Positions 24,369 to 37,197 of a stretch of 64,000 bases of DNA are shown in pieces; within the stretch, counting starts at the first letter, position 1, and each line of letters starts with the position of its first letter. Below the pieces are notes generated by a model, which saw only the letters and a list, made by a program, of their open reading frames with translations, searched no databases and was not told where the DNA came from. The translations under genes and the position numbers were made by a program. This DNA is from Orbilia blumenaviensis (Eukaryota; Ascomycota; Orbiliomycetes; Orbiliales; Orbiliaceae): the NCBI GenBank assembly GCA_036872755.1, contig JAVHNS010000009.1, forward strand, positions 1,674,001 to 1,738,000, read 5' to 3'.

Positions 24369-25561
24369 TTATTCTGTTTGTCTAGGGACCCAGGGAACAC
24401 CATCAACCTTATCCGCAGTCAAACCCTCCCGACCAGGGTTCGCCCAACCTCTTGCCTTCTGCCTCTCATAACTAACCATCCTCAACCTCTCCGTCTCCCT
24501 GCTTGTAAGGGACAAATAAACCTCTGCGAGAACTGCGTGCAAGACGAGACAGACCCAAGCGGCCATTCCGAACCCTAGTTTATACCCAACGCTGACCTCC
24601 TCAACTCTTCCGTCGTTCGATCCCTGAATCGCGATGTATCGATCTGGAAGAAGCGCTCCAGTTGTGTCGATGCAGCCTGGGTATCTCTGTCTAAATGCCA
24701 TCTCTGCTGCAGCAGTCTGGTTTCCATTGATGAATCCAAATTCTAGCTCTCGACAAGCAACGCCCATCCAATACGTTCCCAGCTGATTGATAATCGTAGC
24801 AGCGATAAGCATCACAAATCGCATTGTGATAATAACGCCCAGATATGCCCAAGCACGGATCATCCACTTCCGATGCTGTTCGATCTGTAGCTTTTTGATG
24901 TTATAATAAGCAAGGAACAGACTTGTCGTTGTCAATGTGGCTAGGGCGTAAACTGCTGCTTGGGTGTCGATTCCTCCACCAAATGCACGGCGTGCAATCA
25001 TGAGTGCACCCGCGTTACCAGTAAGAATAAGACCGATAATAACATAGCCATTGATACGGTGGATGATGAGTGCTTTATATCGGATCGCGGGGATGAATTG
25101 GAAGAACACAAGGATTCCGGCAGGGACAACACAAGCAAGGTGGATTGTGATGCCGAGGCGATAGAGAGACACTGTTGTGTACCAGTATTTTTCGGAGAGA
25201 AGAGTAGATTCGAAGAAAACGCCTTCTATGTTGAGGTACATGATCCGGGCAGCGCAGAAACCTAGCATGGCGCCGCAGCAGATGAACCCTGGATATTTTA
25301 TAGTCAGCGATTGTTCATGTAGAATTTTATAGCGTTAGGTCTGAGCCATCGGAGCTGCGGGGATGAGAATAAAGTCTTACAAAATGTGAAATTATAACCC
25401 TTTCGGAAACCGATCGGATGGTAGAGTTTCCTAGCAATACGGACGAAGGCATTCGCGTCATCGACTGGCACTGGAGGGGAAGGGGCCGGCGGTTTGACTA
25501 TTGAAGATTGAGACTGCATCTCGAAGCCGTTGGAGCTGTTATTTTGATATCGAGTTCCCAT
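24369..25561 (-). CDS. DUF2306-type multi-pass membrane protein
   Basis: Exons 25561-25381 and 25288-24369 give 366 residues; the join adds FTFWFICCGAMLGFC at the start of the first membrane span. There is a Pro/Ser-rich cytosolic N-terminus of about 50 residues, then about seven hydrophobic segments (for example HLACVVPAGILVFFQFIPAI, INGYVIIGLILTGNAGALMI, AWAYLGVIITMRFVMLIAAT). His residues near membrane ends (IIHRINGY, IEQHRKWMIR) are typical of DUF2306, a group reminiscent of cytochrome b561-like proteins and of unknown role. The gene is convergent with the pyrophosphorylase gene, 202 bp apart. The family call is from motif memory; function unknown. Confidence 0.78.
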
Positions 25562-28078
25562 TGTATTATCACCAAGTGGGTGACGGTGGAAGCTTATATA
25601 TATATATTCAGAGTAGGAGGAGCGGGAGCAGGAGGAGAAAATAGTTAATATTGTACAGTAGACCTAGATAAATATCACTGCTTCTGTGCCAGCACTAGAA
25701 AACAGTAAAGGGGTGGAAGCGTGTCGATTGGTCTCTAAATTTGGGAGCCTGATTGATAGGGAAGCAGGATTTGAAGTATGGAATCAATGAAGACTATATA
25801 TATCTTATCATAGGCTAGAGAACGAAATATTTAGCTCGCAAATTGAACGATACTAGTAACTACCCCAAACGGCCCGAGACAACTGCCAGAACAAACTCGA
25901 GTGTGCATTCATTTATCGAGAGACACAAATACCCGGGCCCTGGACCAATCAGGATAGAAAGGTACGTAATCATAAAAATTCGGGCTCAAGCAGAAACCCA
26001 TGCTGAATAACGCTGTAGCGTCCTGGGGGCGGAGGGGCTCAGAAGAAACGACAATATCGATGTCAGAAGACATGCATATGCACTAGAGAAAGCTTAAGCT
26101 TTAGGAATAATAGAATGTGTATGCTGTGCCCAAGGCAGGCCTATTGACATACCATTTTCAAGGAAACATTGACGTTAGCATATATTGGTTTCTACGACAC
26201 GCGACAACCCGAGACCGGTTTTAAGAAGGTTAAGTTTATGAAACCTCCTCGATTGTCAATGCAATGGAGATGATGAACTTTTCGATCACCGAGCTTATGC
26301 ACAATACTTCTGTATGAGCGTTATGTTTTTTATTTCGTGAAACTTGCGGATACATTAACTCTGAGTTCCTGAAGTAGCTTCAGACCGCATGTCGAAATCG
26401 TATCAGGCTTCAACCCCAGCGCGCATACACAGAAACAACAGGGAGAAAAAATGAAAGAAGAAGAAAAAAGAAAGGCAAACGAAATTATTGAGCTAAGATG
26501 AACTTTTCCATGCCACCTTCTCCCAAATGCCTGCGGGTTTCCCTCCTGCGTTAGTGTAGAACCACGCCAACACCCCTTCAACTTCCTCAAAAAATCTTGA
26601 AACCTTCGATTTTGTGTTGCTCGCTGTTACACTCGCTTCGGTTGCCGAATATGGGTAAGAGTAGGGGTCTGTGTCATCCTTGCACGAAGTAGGGGCGCAG
26701 GGGGCTATGAAGGCTCTGGGATTCCGCGGAGGGTCATATGTACGTTGGGCGGCTTTTCGATTCCAACCACTGTGCAGTTAGCCTTAGATGCTTTCGTAAT
26801 CCTTTTTGGAGCTTAGGCGTCAATATGAGGGCCCGAAGGCAGTATCTCGCTGACTGGCGATTAGGGTGGAGTACGTATGCATTTATACTGGTGACAGGGT
26901 TCAGATTTGAGACATCACACTCGTTAAGCTTAACTGATCCCACACTGGAGACCCATTAACTATCACTTTGGGGATCGAGGCCTTTTACCAGGGTTCAGCA
27001 GAGACCGTTTCGTCGTTGCTGGGGCTCGGAGAAAAATGCTTCATGCAAGGCTGCCGAGCCGAGCCAAGGCTCTATTTAACCTTAAATATATTATGTAAAA
27101 GATTTTACAGATTTCGATCTTTGGGAACGGGTTTTGGCGAATATTGGTATGAGTACGTAAGCTCGTGGCTGTATGAACCTTCGGGAGGACTATTGCGCCT
27201 TCGGCAGGACTTTTGCAATCATAGCTGCACGCTTTAGATGGTTAGTAATGGATCATGGTTCGAGCTCCGACGTGCATAGATCTGAGGGATCTATTGAAGC
27301 CTAGTGCCTCCAGGGTCTATCTATAGGTCGGTTAGCGGCTTGCCCCTGGGTATATTCGAAAACCCTCCGTTGCACAGCTCGCAAAAAGGTCCGAAGTGCT
27401 AACGTGACGTCTGAGGCCGGCTTTCCGCCCCGTCGTTCATTCAGTTCCGTGCCCGTTACTCTTTTGAAAGAAACAAGTGATAGATCTAAATTTCCAGTTT
27501 TGCAATTTCCAGCATGACAACCATCATCCCAAAGCTTGCAAACTCAAAGCATATGATATGTTTAGCCAATCGGCCCTAGGACCTCCTCCCTCTTCCAATT
27601 ATCAGCGCGCAGACCTCTTGAAATTTTCTACATTAACTGCACAATCAATTTAAGTAAACTGAAAAGACTTTGCTTCCAAGACCGGTTTTATCGTGGCTGG
27701 TAAATCGAAATTGGGGCTTTTAGGATCTTTCAAATCTTTTGGCGATAATCAGATCCCTCGAATATGACCAATAGCTGATGAATCTCAGCCAAAACTCCCC
27801 GGGAATTAACATGTATGGAGCGACGAGCCTCTGACGTGCAATAGCGATGCGGTCTTCTAAATCGACTATGTGCGTACGTACCACAGCGATATGATAACGA
27901 GCCTATACACTAATTGCAATTGGGGAAATGAACAGCTTCGGACCCAGTAGTCTATAATGCATATAATGAATCTGCATAACTATAGCCGAGAATACTAAAA
28001 TTTCCTAATATTATATACATAAGGTGCATCCACTGACTCCCAAGATTTCATAAACGTAACCCCGGGCATATTCTTAAT
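25562..28078. other. Intergenic region
   Basis: About 2.5 kb without a supportable gene. It includes the presumed promoter of the DUF2306 gene, a purine-rich patch near 26440-26480, and short frames around 26730-27240 with no motifs or splice structure. A 20 bp imperfect tandem duplication around CCTTCGG(G/C)AGGACT is seen at 27178-27215. Confidence 0.5.
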
Positions 28079-28990
28079 TTACACATTAATTTGATGCAAC
28101 CAAACCTCTTGTTCTTGTCTCGCCGAATAAATACTGTTGAATAATATCTCCTGCATCTGCTTCACCCCAACAAACAGCACATTCCGTGCAACAAACCACC
28201 TGATCCCCTCTGAGCACGGGGGGCTCGTTAAACTGCCTTTATAGGTCCAAAATTCATTAAGAAAGTTCACTTCAGCTAGTGCAAGTACAGGATTAAAACT
28301 TTCCATTGGCACACGAGTCTCTGTATCCTTGAACCTGATTAATGGCGGTAAGTGCGAGAAAAAAGGAGAAATTGTATTGCCAGGGTCGATACGGAATGCA
28401 ATCACTGCGCGAGGCTTTCCCGTCGAGGTGACGTGGACGAAATGCAGTTCTGCTTTGCTGCGGTCGCCGGCGACGGAGTGATCCGCGGGTGCGTGAATGT
28501 GCCATCCAGTCAAGTAGACCGTCTCGTTCATGCCACTTTCTTCTTCGAACGTGAAATGAGGCAATTGAGAGAAGTCATCTTTGGGGTGCGAGAGGGTTAC
28601 AGCTGGGCCGTAGCCCCAGTTGTGCAGGGAGGCGTTGTAAGTGTCGGCGTAGTGGAAGAACGGGCGGTGATTGAGGGAGAGGCCTTGAGTTAAGGCTAAT
28701 GGTATGGGCGATTGCTGTGTTCCGATTTGGCAGAGTTCGAAGCCTGTGAAGTTTCAGACATAAATTAGTATCATGGAATCCATATTCCGGAGCTCAGTAG
28801 TGGTTGGTCGGGTAAATTTACTGTCTGACAACCGTCCCCAATCGTAACTCGCTTCGTATGCCCATGTTATATTTCCACCCGGCTCTGCACGTTTCCGTAG
28901 ACGGTCTTCTTCATGATGTATGTGGTCTGGGCATGCTAGAATTTCCGACACAAAGAGGCCGTATGCGGCGATTACGAGAATTGCTCTCAT
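28079..28990 (-). CDS. Secreted alpha-carbonic anhydrase
   Basis: Exons 28990-28822 and 28743-28079 give 277 residues. A signal peptide (MRAILVIAAYGLFVSEILAC) is followed by a basic pair (RLRKR) near residue 33 that could be a propeptide cleavage site. Alpha-class hallmarks follow in order: WGRLSDSFELCQIGTQQSPI, the two first zinc ligands in GWHIHAPADHS, the third in AELHFVH, and the substrate-channel motif SLTSPPCSEGIRWFV. The pair of cysteines (in FELCQ and PPCSE) fits the usual disulfide. It catalyses CO2 hydration outside the cell or at the wall. Length is typical. The C-terminus ends soon after the last conserved strand, with no anchor. Confidence 0.92.
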
Positions 28991-30188
28991 GATGGTGGGT
29001 AAAAGTATTTATAAGGTACGTAATTAAAAAAAAAAACACTACAGTACTAGCCTATCCAGACCTAGGAATCAAGACGTCTTGGAAAAGCTTGACTTGAATA
29101 CAAGAAAGAAGCCGCAAAGGAATGGGAGTGTAAATATGCAAACTTGACCATGGGCAGCTGATATCTCTCCTCGAGGGGAGGGTAAAAAGGAGGTTATATA
29201 TCATACTCCCTGCATACCGCCTGGGACTACACAATTTGGCGCTTTGCATTCGGCGAAGTCTACAACGTTTTATTACGTCCAGAGTTAACGGGATCTAGAA
29301 GAGAGTTTGGCAATGCGACAGTTTTGGGAGCCCATTTTTGTCGGCCAAGCTTTGGAATTGACTGCCTTGTGATAGTATATTTGCCTGGAAGGAAAGCGTT
29401 GTTTTGTTGGAGGGAAGCAGGAAATGAGGTGTCTTGGCGCTAAAAGCCCTGAAGATCGTAGCCCAGAAGAGCCAAATTCGAGGGTATGCTGGTACTGGGC
29501 AATCTGGGCATTGGCACGATAACCGTTGCATCGACGCATCTCGGTATATCGTGGATTCCGGTCGGACTTCGGGTACTGCTGAGCCACTTTCTGAACCCTT
29601 TTTCGTTAACTTCATGGTATTTTAGACTATTTCGAGTATCCAATTAGTTAATGCCTAGAAATGTAGTATATCGCATAGCACCCCCGAAACGGGCGTATAG
29701 TATAGCTATCAATAAAAGTCATCGAGACTTGAATTATAAGTAAGTGAAACAGAGTAGACTACTAGCGAATACTGGTATACCCGGTTGCCCAGGATATCGC
29801 AAGCCAGACTATGGTACACCTGCACATGTTTTAACTTGTGTAACGTTGTGCTAGCTTTATATGATCTAGTTGGCCAACTCTGAGTTGAGTAATAGCTAGT
29901 CTTGAAATTGGTGATTTTCGTGGCGTAGCAATATAGAATTTAGTACCTTAGAGCTCATACCTTAGCAAGGGTAAGCGTTATATGCTTGCTTATATGATAA
30001 CTTCGAATCAATTAGCACAAAACTCAAGTCAAAATGTTTCGTTCCCACACTTTGTTGCATTTTTCTGTGTTGTCAGCCGCTCGAGATCCGATCGGAAAGC
30101 ACGTATTCGACAAGCCTTGGCATCCTCTCAAGAGAGTTCTCCTTGCATTTTGTGACTCTCATTTGATACACTCAAATTATTGTCCAAA
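28991..30188. other. Divergent intergenic region (carbonic anhydrase and MFS transporter)
   Basis: Shared upstream region of two divergent genes. On the minus strand TTATAAATA lies only about 20 bp before the carbonic anhydrase ATG, unusually close. Several overlapping short frames lie at 29285-29643 on both strands and are not credible as genes. An upstream ATG at 30034 opens a 74-codon frame that overlaps the MFS start out of frame. Confidence 0.5.
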
Positions 30189-31962
30189 ATGGCCGGCGAC
30201 TCCTCAGTTGACCGCCGTGCGGACTCCAATCGCACAGCCTCCGAATCATCTCCCTTAATCCAACCATCCGCTGACGTACCGTTTGCTGGCGAAGTCTCGC
30301 GTGCGAGGCTATGGTCAATCCTGGGCGCTACATGGGTATGGTCGATCATTTGAGTCTCGATTATATCGATTACACGATACTGGAGCGTAACTAATCTCTA
30401 TGGGCACTGCCAGGTCGGCGTTTTTCTAGCATCGCTTGATTCGACGATTATTGCTACCCTCCTAGGCCCGATTTCCAACTCCTTTGCATCCTTCTCTACT
30501 ATTTCATGGGTCGCTAGTGGGTATCTAATTACCAACTCAGCATTCCAGCCTCTGTCGGGTCGGTTAACCGATATTTTTGGCCGACGTGCTGGGCTGATTG
30601 CTGCCAATGTCGCGTTTGGGACTGGAACATTGATGTGCGGGCTTGCGCGAGATGAAAGCACATTAATTGCTGGGCGGTTGATTGCAGGTGCAGGCGGGGG
30701 GTGTTTGAATGCAATGTCAGTACAACTAACTTCGTCCACGTCGTTAGGTAGTCTGAATGTAGTTGCTAACAATATCGGGCAGTGCGACTTTTGTGGCTTC
30801 CGACTTGGTGCCCCTCCGCCGTCGAGGCTTGTATCAAGGTCTTGGGAATCTCATCTTTGGTCTTGGTGCCGGCCTGGGTGGGTGGATTGGTGGTCTTTTC
30901 AATGACTCGTCGTTGGGCTGGAGATGGGCTTTCTTGTTCCAGATCCCTATCATCATCATTTCGGCGATAGCAGTTGCTCTTCTTGTTGATATTCCTGTCA
31001 GGAACACATCAGAAGGCGCCCTTAAACGAGTTGACTTCCTCGGAGCCATCACTCTGGTATCCTCACTGATCCTACTCTTGGTGGGGTTAAACACTGGCGG
31101 AAGTATCCTGCCATGGACTCACCCACTTGTACTGGTCACCATACCACTTTCAATTGGTATTCTCATTCTCTTCGTATTCACGGAATTCAGAGCGAAGGAG
31201 CCGATCATCCCCGTCCGCCTCTTCAAACTGCGCACGACTTGGTCAGCTTGCCTCACAAACTGGTTTTTCGTTATGGCAATCTACGCTCTGTTGTTCTACG
31301 GCCCGCTTTATTTCCAGCTACAAGGACATTCTGCAACACAATCTGGTCTTCGACTTCTTCCGAACGCCGTCGGTCTTTCCGTTGGATCGCTGTCTAGCGG
31401 CTATATCATGCGGCATACTGGACGATATTATGGCTTAGGATTGGGCATCAACACCGCTTTTGTCGCGGCCATAGCTGCCATCTCAACTTGTACGCTAAAA
31501 ACTGCAGACCTCCCGCAGTACCTGGCGTATTTCTTTGTTGGTTATGGTTACGGCGGTATGCTAACTGTTACACTTATTGCGCTAATCTCAAGCGTAGATC
31601 ACGACTTTCAAGCAGTTATCACCTCTGCAAGCTATGCATTCAGAGCAACTGGCAGTACGATTGGTGTTACTGTTGCCTCTGCTGCGTTCCAGAATGTCCT
31701 CAAAGGGGAATTGGAGAGAAGACTTGGAGGGAGAGGTCCGGAGGCGGAGGATGTTATTAGAAGAGTTAGGGAGAGCTTTGAGGAAATATGGAAGGTTCCA
31801 CTAGAATGGAGAAGCGAAGTTCTAAACGCAGAAATGGCAGCGCTGAGGTCGGTCTTTTGGGTGGCCCTGGGATTGGGAGCAATCGGATGGGTCGCTGGGA
31901 GTTTTATTGGCCACCACAAGTTGCATACCACTTTGAACCGAGAGGATGAGGAAGAAGATTAG
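30189..31962 (+). CDS. MFS transporter, DHA2/Vba-Fnx-like (vacuolar basic amino acid or drug exporter type)
   Basis: Exons 30189-30335, 30414-30715 and 30783-31962 give 542 residues. The ATG is in a good context (CCAAAATGG). After a hydrophilic N-terminus (about 40 residues) the first span reads VGVFLASLDSTIIATLLGPI, followed by SGRLTDIFGRRAGL (MFS motif A) and GRLIAGAGGGCLNA. The middle join reads NAIATFVASDLVPLRRRG, a strong match to the DHA2 loop. Around 14 hydrophobic segments follow, the last ending FIGHHKLH. The resemblance is to Fnx1/Vba vacuolar amino acid transporters, but DHA2 members also export drugs, so substrate is open. The second intron uses a GTCAGT donor; the phase demands it. 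Confidence 0.85.
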
Positions 31963-33291
31963 CCGAGTTGGCAAGTCTTCAAAGTAAAACCTGTTCACGA
32001 GTCAGAGTCAGGAGTTGAGACAGATTGCTATGTGGTTCTTGGACCGCACGTTTGAGATTATATGGGTTCTTTGAATTTAGTTACGAGGCTAAGATTATAT
32101 ATTACGGTGGAGTTCGACGGCTATAACGGTAAACCACACCGCTTCATGGACTGTGGGGCGTCTTGCGTATTTAAATAGATATATGCCACTGCATCAGCAA
32201 TATTTAAGCTTTTTGAGTCTTATTGTTATATATAGTACATGTTTCTGGGCAGAAAGGCGGCACATGATAAATTACTACTATACAGAAGATGGTGTATTCA
32301 GTTTACAACCTGTATAGATCCATCTCTCAATTCTCGACCTCCACTTCCGGATTAACCTATCGGAGGGTTAAGATATGTTAGTAAAAAGCATCCAGTGGGG
32401 TTAGATCCGCACAATAAAATTCAGACTCACATCTGTGGTCGGGGCAGCTGTTATGGGGACGGTTATCGGTATAGCGAGGTTCACGGTCGGCGCTATATTT
32501 GGAGACACATTTAAAAGTGTAGGATCACGGCCGCTAAGTTTGGCGTTGTCAAGCGCTTTTGATGCCTATCGATATCGTGATGATTAGAATGGTTGATTTC
32601 TGCAACATGGCTTCCGTTCGGTTTTGGTTTTATATTTTTGAAGAAGTTGTTACCGTAAGGGACACTGGTAGTGGGGCGGCTGAGATATATGCGGCATGGA
32701 TGGCCAGGATGGCCAAGGACTTGATGATAAGCATGATATTATAGGCTCGGTCTGTTTGGTTATTCGATAAACTGAGGGGGTATCTACTGCTATCCTGTAA
32801 ATCTGAGGATGAGTTGGCGGAAAATCAATTCGAGGGAGCGAGCCTTTGAATTCTCGCAAAACAGGGTTTCTAGCAGCCGGTGTAGCTCTTGAGGAGTACT
32901 GGGAGTACTAGGAGCTTGTATTTAAGTTGTAAACAGAGCTTGATTAAGAGCTGCCAACTACGACCCAGGTAGCCATCCTAAGTACAGGTGCAAATGAATA
33001 TCCAAGGTATGTAATTTAACATTAAATTGGAAGTACGAGTTTCGTAGCCAGCTCTCCATGGGAGAGAAGAGTTTCTATGTTCATACATCCACTCATACAC
33101 AGGGGGTTAGTTCCAGGCCTGGGAGAGTATTGCGAAATTAGCTGATGCTGATCCACTTTGTGCGGAGGGCTTGGATGGGACAGACTTTTGACCAGGGTCT
33201 ACCTAATTCGCTAGCTTATCGCCCGAAAATATGCAAAAAGCCCAGCCTGGGACATAGGTATATAGCTCCTTAATTACTCAATTGGATTTTG

Positions 33292-33528
33292 GCTAAAACA
33301 TCGATATTATGTCGCAAAATTGAGGAATATGATGTATACTCTGACAGAGTGTTCTGCTCCGTTGAGGCTGGTTTACGAGACCATTGTATACTGGTTTCGT
33401 TGGAACCAGACAACACCGTGTTGTTCACACTGTGTGATGTGCACCAACATCGTAAAATTCCACCAGAAAAGAGAAAACAGTTAAAGAGTGATACAGTCTA
33501 CATCAGCACCATTCTTGAGGAAATCTAG
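33292..33528 (+). pseudogene. Possible gene remnant containing the shared VEAGLRDH block
   Basis: An open frame of about 79 codons without any ATG. Composition is protein-like (EYDVYSDRVFCSVEAGLRDH, then TVLFTLCDVHQHRKIPPEK) and ends in a stop after LEEI. The block VFCSVEAGLRDH is also read in frame at 12841-12875 on the opposite strand. It could be an exon of an unrecognised gene or a decayed copy; I do not know the family. Confidence 0.3.
33349..33383 (+). repeat. Dispersed 35 bp block, copy 2
   Basis: Matches 12841-12875 in inverted orientation with one mismatch. Confidence 0.7.
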
Positions 33529-35325
33529 AGTGCGCCATGGTAGATCATTTAAAGAAGAAGGATTTATTGAGATGGAGGGCGCCGGAATCTGGGGCAAACT
33601 GCCCTCTGTCGTTATCAAGGAACCTAGGTACCAGTACCTGCGATTACGCAAATAGCCACAGGAACAAAACATGGCAGCCCTGCAGCTGCTACCGCCAGAT
33701 ATGCTGCTTTTAGTAAGCTCTGGATGTCAAACACGCGCTATTAATATCATTCATAATATTATTTATACCAACCTCGTAGCCAGGCAAAGGGTTATTGCGC
33801 GATACGTGAGTTAAATGGCCAAATTGGTACTTGCCCATCGAACTAGATGTATAACTACCACATTCACTGTAACCATACCAAACCTACAGTTATATACTGC
33901 GCTGGAAATGTACAACTTTTCAATACCGTCATAATGAGAAATATTCGGGGTCATTTTTATTCGTATTGCTACAGTTCTAATACGCATTACCACATTAATG
34001 CTGGATTAATTCGGTATCGATTCCACCCCAATATCCAGTACAGTATTTACAAACTCTAACTACCTATATAACGAAGGCGGTCCTCCGCCGAAATTGGGTT
34101 AGATGAAGGACAAAGAGTCTGCCAGTATCACCACTATCCTGAGCATAACACTACCTACAACAATTGAGATTTCGTCCAATCTTTTACTTTTGCTCATAGT
34201 AATTAAATTTAGTTCATGCACACATGGAGGGATGTCGCCATGCCAAGCCCTTGTGGGTTGGCTAAAAAAGCTTCGCCGTGCCTTCTGACAAATACCCCTA
34301 GCTTACCGATTTCAGAGTACTCGTGCCAAAATTCAAGACGTGCGAAAACAATTTGGAATAAATGCTTAGACATCAAAATTCGCTGCTTTGGAGTTTCGCC
34401 CCTCAAGATAAGTTTAAATGTGGGTCAATCGTGCTGCTATTAGACAGTTTGCATACACATGAGGCTGGCCGACCCATACGCGTCGATACGAACGCCGCAC
34501 CGAGTCTAGCTAGATGCGAACAGTCCATTCGTTCATGCGTGATCGTAAGATTGATTGTGCTAACGCCGTTGGTTCCCGAAAATCGTGATGCAATTTTGCT
34601 TGGCCATGCATAGGAAAGTTATGGATTAATCGGCCAACTGATCAAGAAATTTGTATCTGGTAACTAGATTTTGTAAAAGTTTTGGAAGGTTAAGTGGTTT
34701 TCTACACACATTATCGAAAGAATAATTTGTCAGCAAATTTAGATAGCGGTTGCTGCCAGGCCCGCGAGGTTTACAAACATTTCGCAAACTGGCCTGGCTA
34801 TGACAGTGGTTTGTTCAAGGTTCAAATTTGAACACGGAAAACATATTAATATTTGCTTCAGCTGTTGGCTAATTCCCTCAAGTATCGACAAATTTAGCTG
34901 AGGCGGCTGGGCTCAGATTCTAGGCTCAGGGAGAAATTTTTGCACGGTTTCCAAGCGGGACGTATAGCCCGAATAATATAGTCCATGATAAGTCATATAT
35001 GCATATAGGATCGATCTTAGCTGAGCCGTGCACCTGTGCATGAGATCCCGAGGATTTGTTGGATTGGGGCTAGGATGTTGAGAATATGTGTTGACGGACC
35101 TAAAAATTAATATCTCGGCCCACCGGTGTAAGATTGCGATATCAAGGCGAAGATATTACCAATTCCTGACATCTAGCTGGATTAAACTGAGATTGGAACG
35201 GAAGTTCAATCTTTTCTATCTTTAACCCCGAAGCTCGGATTGAAGAGTTCATCCGCCTTAATAATCATCTATTCTACCGCCTTCTCTTCTCCGTTGGCGC
35301 AGTAATATTGGTTTTAGTTTGCATC

Positions 35326-36232
35326 ATGAGAATTTCAAATATTGCAAATAGCCGCAGCCACGGCTTCGCCATTGGATCCAGAACATCCGCGGCAATTGTC
35401 AGGACCAGATCTATAAATCTCCCTGTAGTCGCCATTCAACCATCTCTGAACATCCGAATTCAGTCGCTATCATCAAGTACATTATCAAAGCCAATTGCAA
35501 AGGAACGGTTACCCCGCCTGCCCTCTTCAGCGTTCAAAATCCAGCCCCGCCATCCCACACTTTTTAAATTCGCCAAGATTCGGTCCCCACTGCACGCGAT
35601 CTCGCTCTCCTCCCTCCCATTCATCGGACATCTCTTTTCAACGTCGAAGAAAACCGGAATAGACTCCAGAGATATGGCCGGAGAAAGTGAAAGCTTCCCC
35701 GTCCAGAAGTCGGATCAAGAGTGGAGAGCGGTTCTTTCACGAGGTATGTTTTTGGAAATTTTGGGTGACACCAAAATGACATCATGCAACATGCATTGCC
35801 GCTCAAACAACCCCCGGGCACAGTTCGTGCAACCGGTTAAAATTCGGAATTCACCTTTTTAACAATCATTTCGATACAGAACAATTCCGCATCCTCCGTC
35901 AAAAGGGCACTGAAGCGCCTAATTCTGGCGAATACGACAAGAGTTTCGACTCTGGCACTTACAACTGCGCCGCTTGTGACTTCCCACTCTACAAGTCAAC
36001 AACAAAGTTCAAGAGCGGCTGCGGGTGGCCCGCATTCTACGAAGGCATTCCCGGAGCTATCAAGAGAAATGAAGACATAAGTTTTGGAATGGTTAGGACT
36101 GAGATTGTGTGTTCCAACTGCGGAGGACATCTCGGGCATGTTTTCAAGGGCGAAGGATATGATACGCCAACAGACGAGAGGCACTGTGTTAATAGTGTGA
36201 GTCTGAAGTTGGAGAAAGAATCGAGCGAATGA
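35326..36232 (+). CDS. msrB: Peptide methionine-R-sulfoxide reductase (MsrB)
   Basis: Exons 35326-35743 and 35880-36232, 256 residues. The C-terminal 140 residues are a complete MsrB/SelR domain: zinc-binding CAAC and CSNC pairs, the CGWPAFYEGI motif, and the catalytic cysteine in RHCVNSVSL near the end. It reduces methionine-R-sulfoxide in proteins using thioredoxin. The first 116 residues are rich in Arg, Ser and hydrophobics with few acids, as in a mitochondrial presequence, but unusually long. A second in-frame ATG at 35674 (MAGESESFPVQK) would start a 140-residue cytosolic form, so dual targeting by alternative starts is plausible. The first ATG at 35326 is the furthest upstream in frame. 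Confidence 0.92.
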
Positions 36233-37197
36233 GGCGATTGCATGGGGGTTAGTTAGCTGTAGACAAATGGCTGCCAGTGACCACTGTTAATGTTTTTTCT
36301 TGTAAATCCGACTTTCTCACTCTTTTTCCCTGCAAAGTTAGTTGATTGACGATAGATGGCGATGGGCTTAGCGCGGAGTCTGATGTATGCAAATGAAGAT
36401 TGAAATATTGATATCCGAAAATCTCCGAACGTAGAACGTAACAATAGCTAAACTTTTTTTATTTATATATGATTTAATATCCACATAATGAACCCTAATC
36501 TACAATTTATTGAAAGGGTGTCAGCCAAAATGACATCCCCTACTTGATAAGTGATGTTTTATGGGGCAACTGTGGGCTCAAATCTGACGGAGATCGCTTC
36601 AAGCTTCGCTTCTATTTGGTATAAGCCTGGATACAACACACAATTTCCAACGATATGCTAAGTATGGGTGTGATTTGCTCTTAAGCTCGTGTAGTGGTCG
36701 CTAAGTTAAGCTAAGCGTGCGCGTGGCGATCCATCATATTGAAAAGTATTATCACCACGCCATAAAATATCGTCCTGATGAAGACTAGATGCACATTATG
36801 TATCACGCTTAACGGTCCAAGTATTTTTAGGCCCTAATCAAACGTTACTTGCGCACAGGCTACGACTATATTGTCCCGGGCAACGTTGCTGTGATATCTT
36901 CCACGACTAATTTTAGCAATATCGCTGGCACTCAATTGGTCGTTTGTGTACAGATGTTACTGTATGTACAGTTCAGTGATGGAGCTCAGGTATACATGCG
37001 GAATAGTCGAATACATCCGCAACTTCAAATCTCTTAGCCCGCATTTAATGCATTTGATTTTCTGGTATGAGTTAACAACAATACCCAACTCTTGATATGA
37101 TCACTTCGCTCAAAAGCTTTTTATTTTCCCTTCCCAGCTTCAACTAAATGAAAGTCTACGGTATAACTCCTCGAATCCTTAATTAAACTCGCGAGCC
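36233..37197. other. Intergenic region
   Basis: 3' flank of the MsrB gene and presumed promoter of the apple-domain gene. No gene seen. Confidence 0.5.

Larger units (their letters stand above)
31963..35325. other. Gene-poor region
   Basis: About 3.4 kb without a supportable intact gene. It contains the second copy of the 35 bp block (33349-33383) inside an 80-codon frame that looks coding but has no ATG, and a CCTAGGTACC motif at 33623-33632. Other short frames (33660, 34100-34610) lack support. Confidence 0.5.

Noticed and set aside
29285..29643. Several overlapping frames on both strands
   Set aside because: Four registers are open at once over about 150 bp, which reflects a lack of stop codons and not coding; no splice or motif support.
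33063..33082. 18 bp identity with the GDP-mannose pyrophosphorylase exon near 23565
   Set aside because: Similarity stops at the edges of the word; too short to separate from chance in 64 kb.
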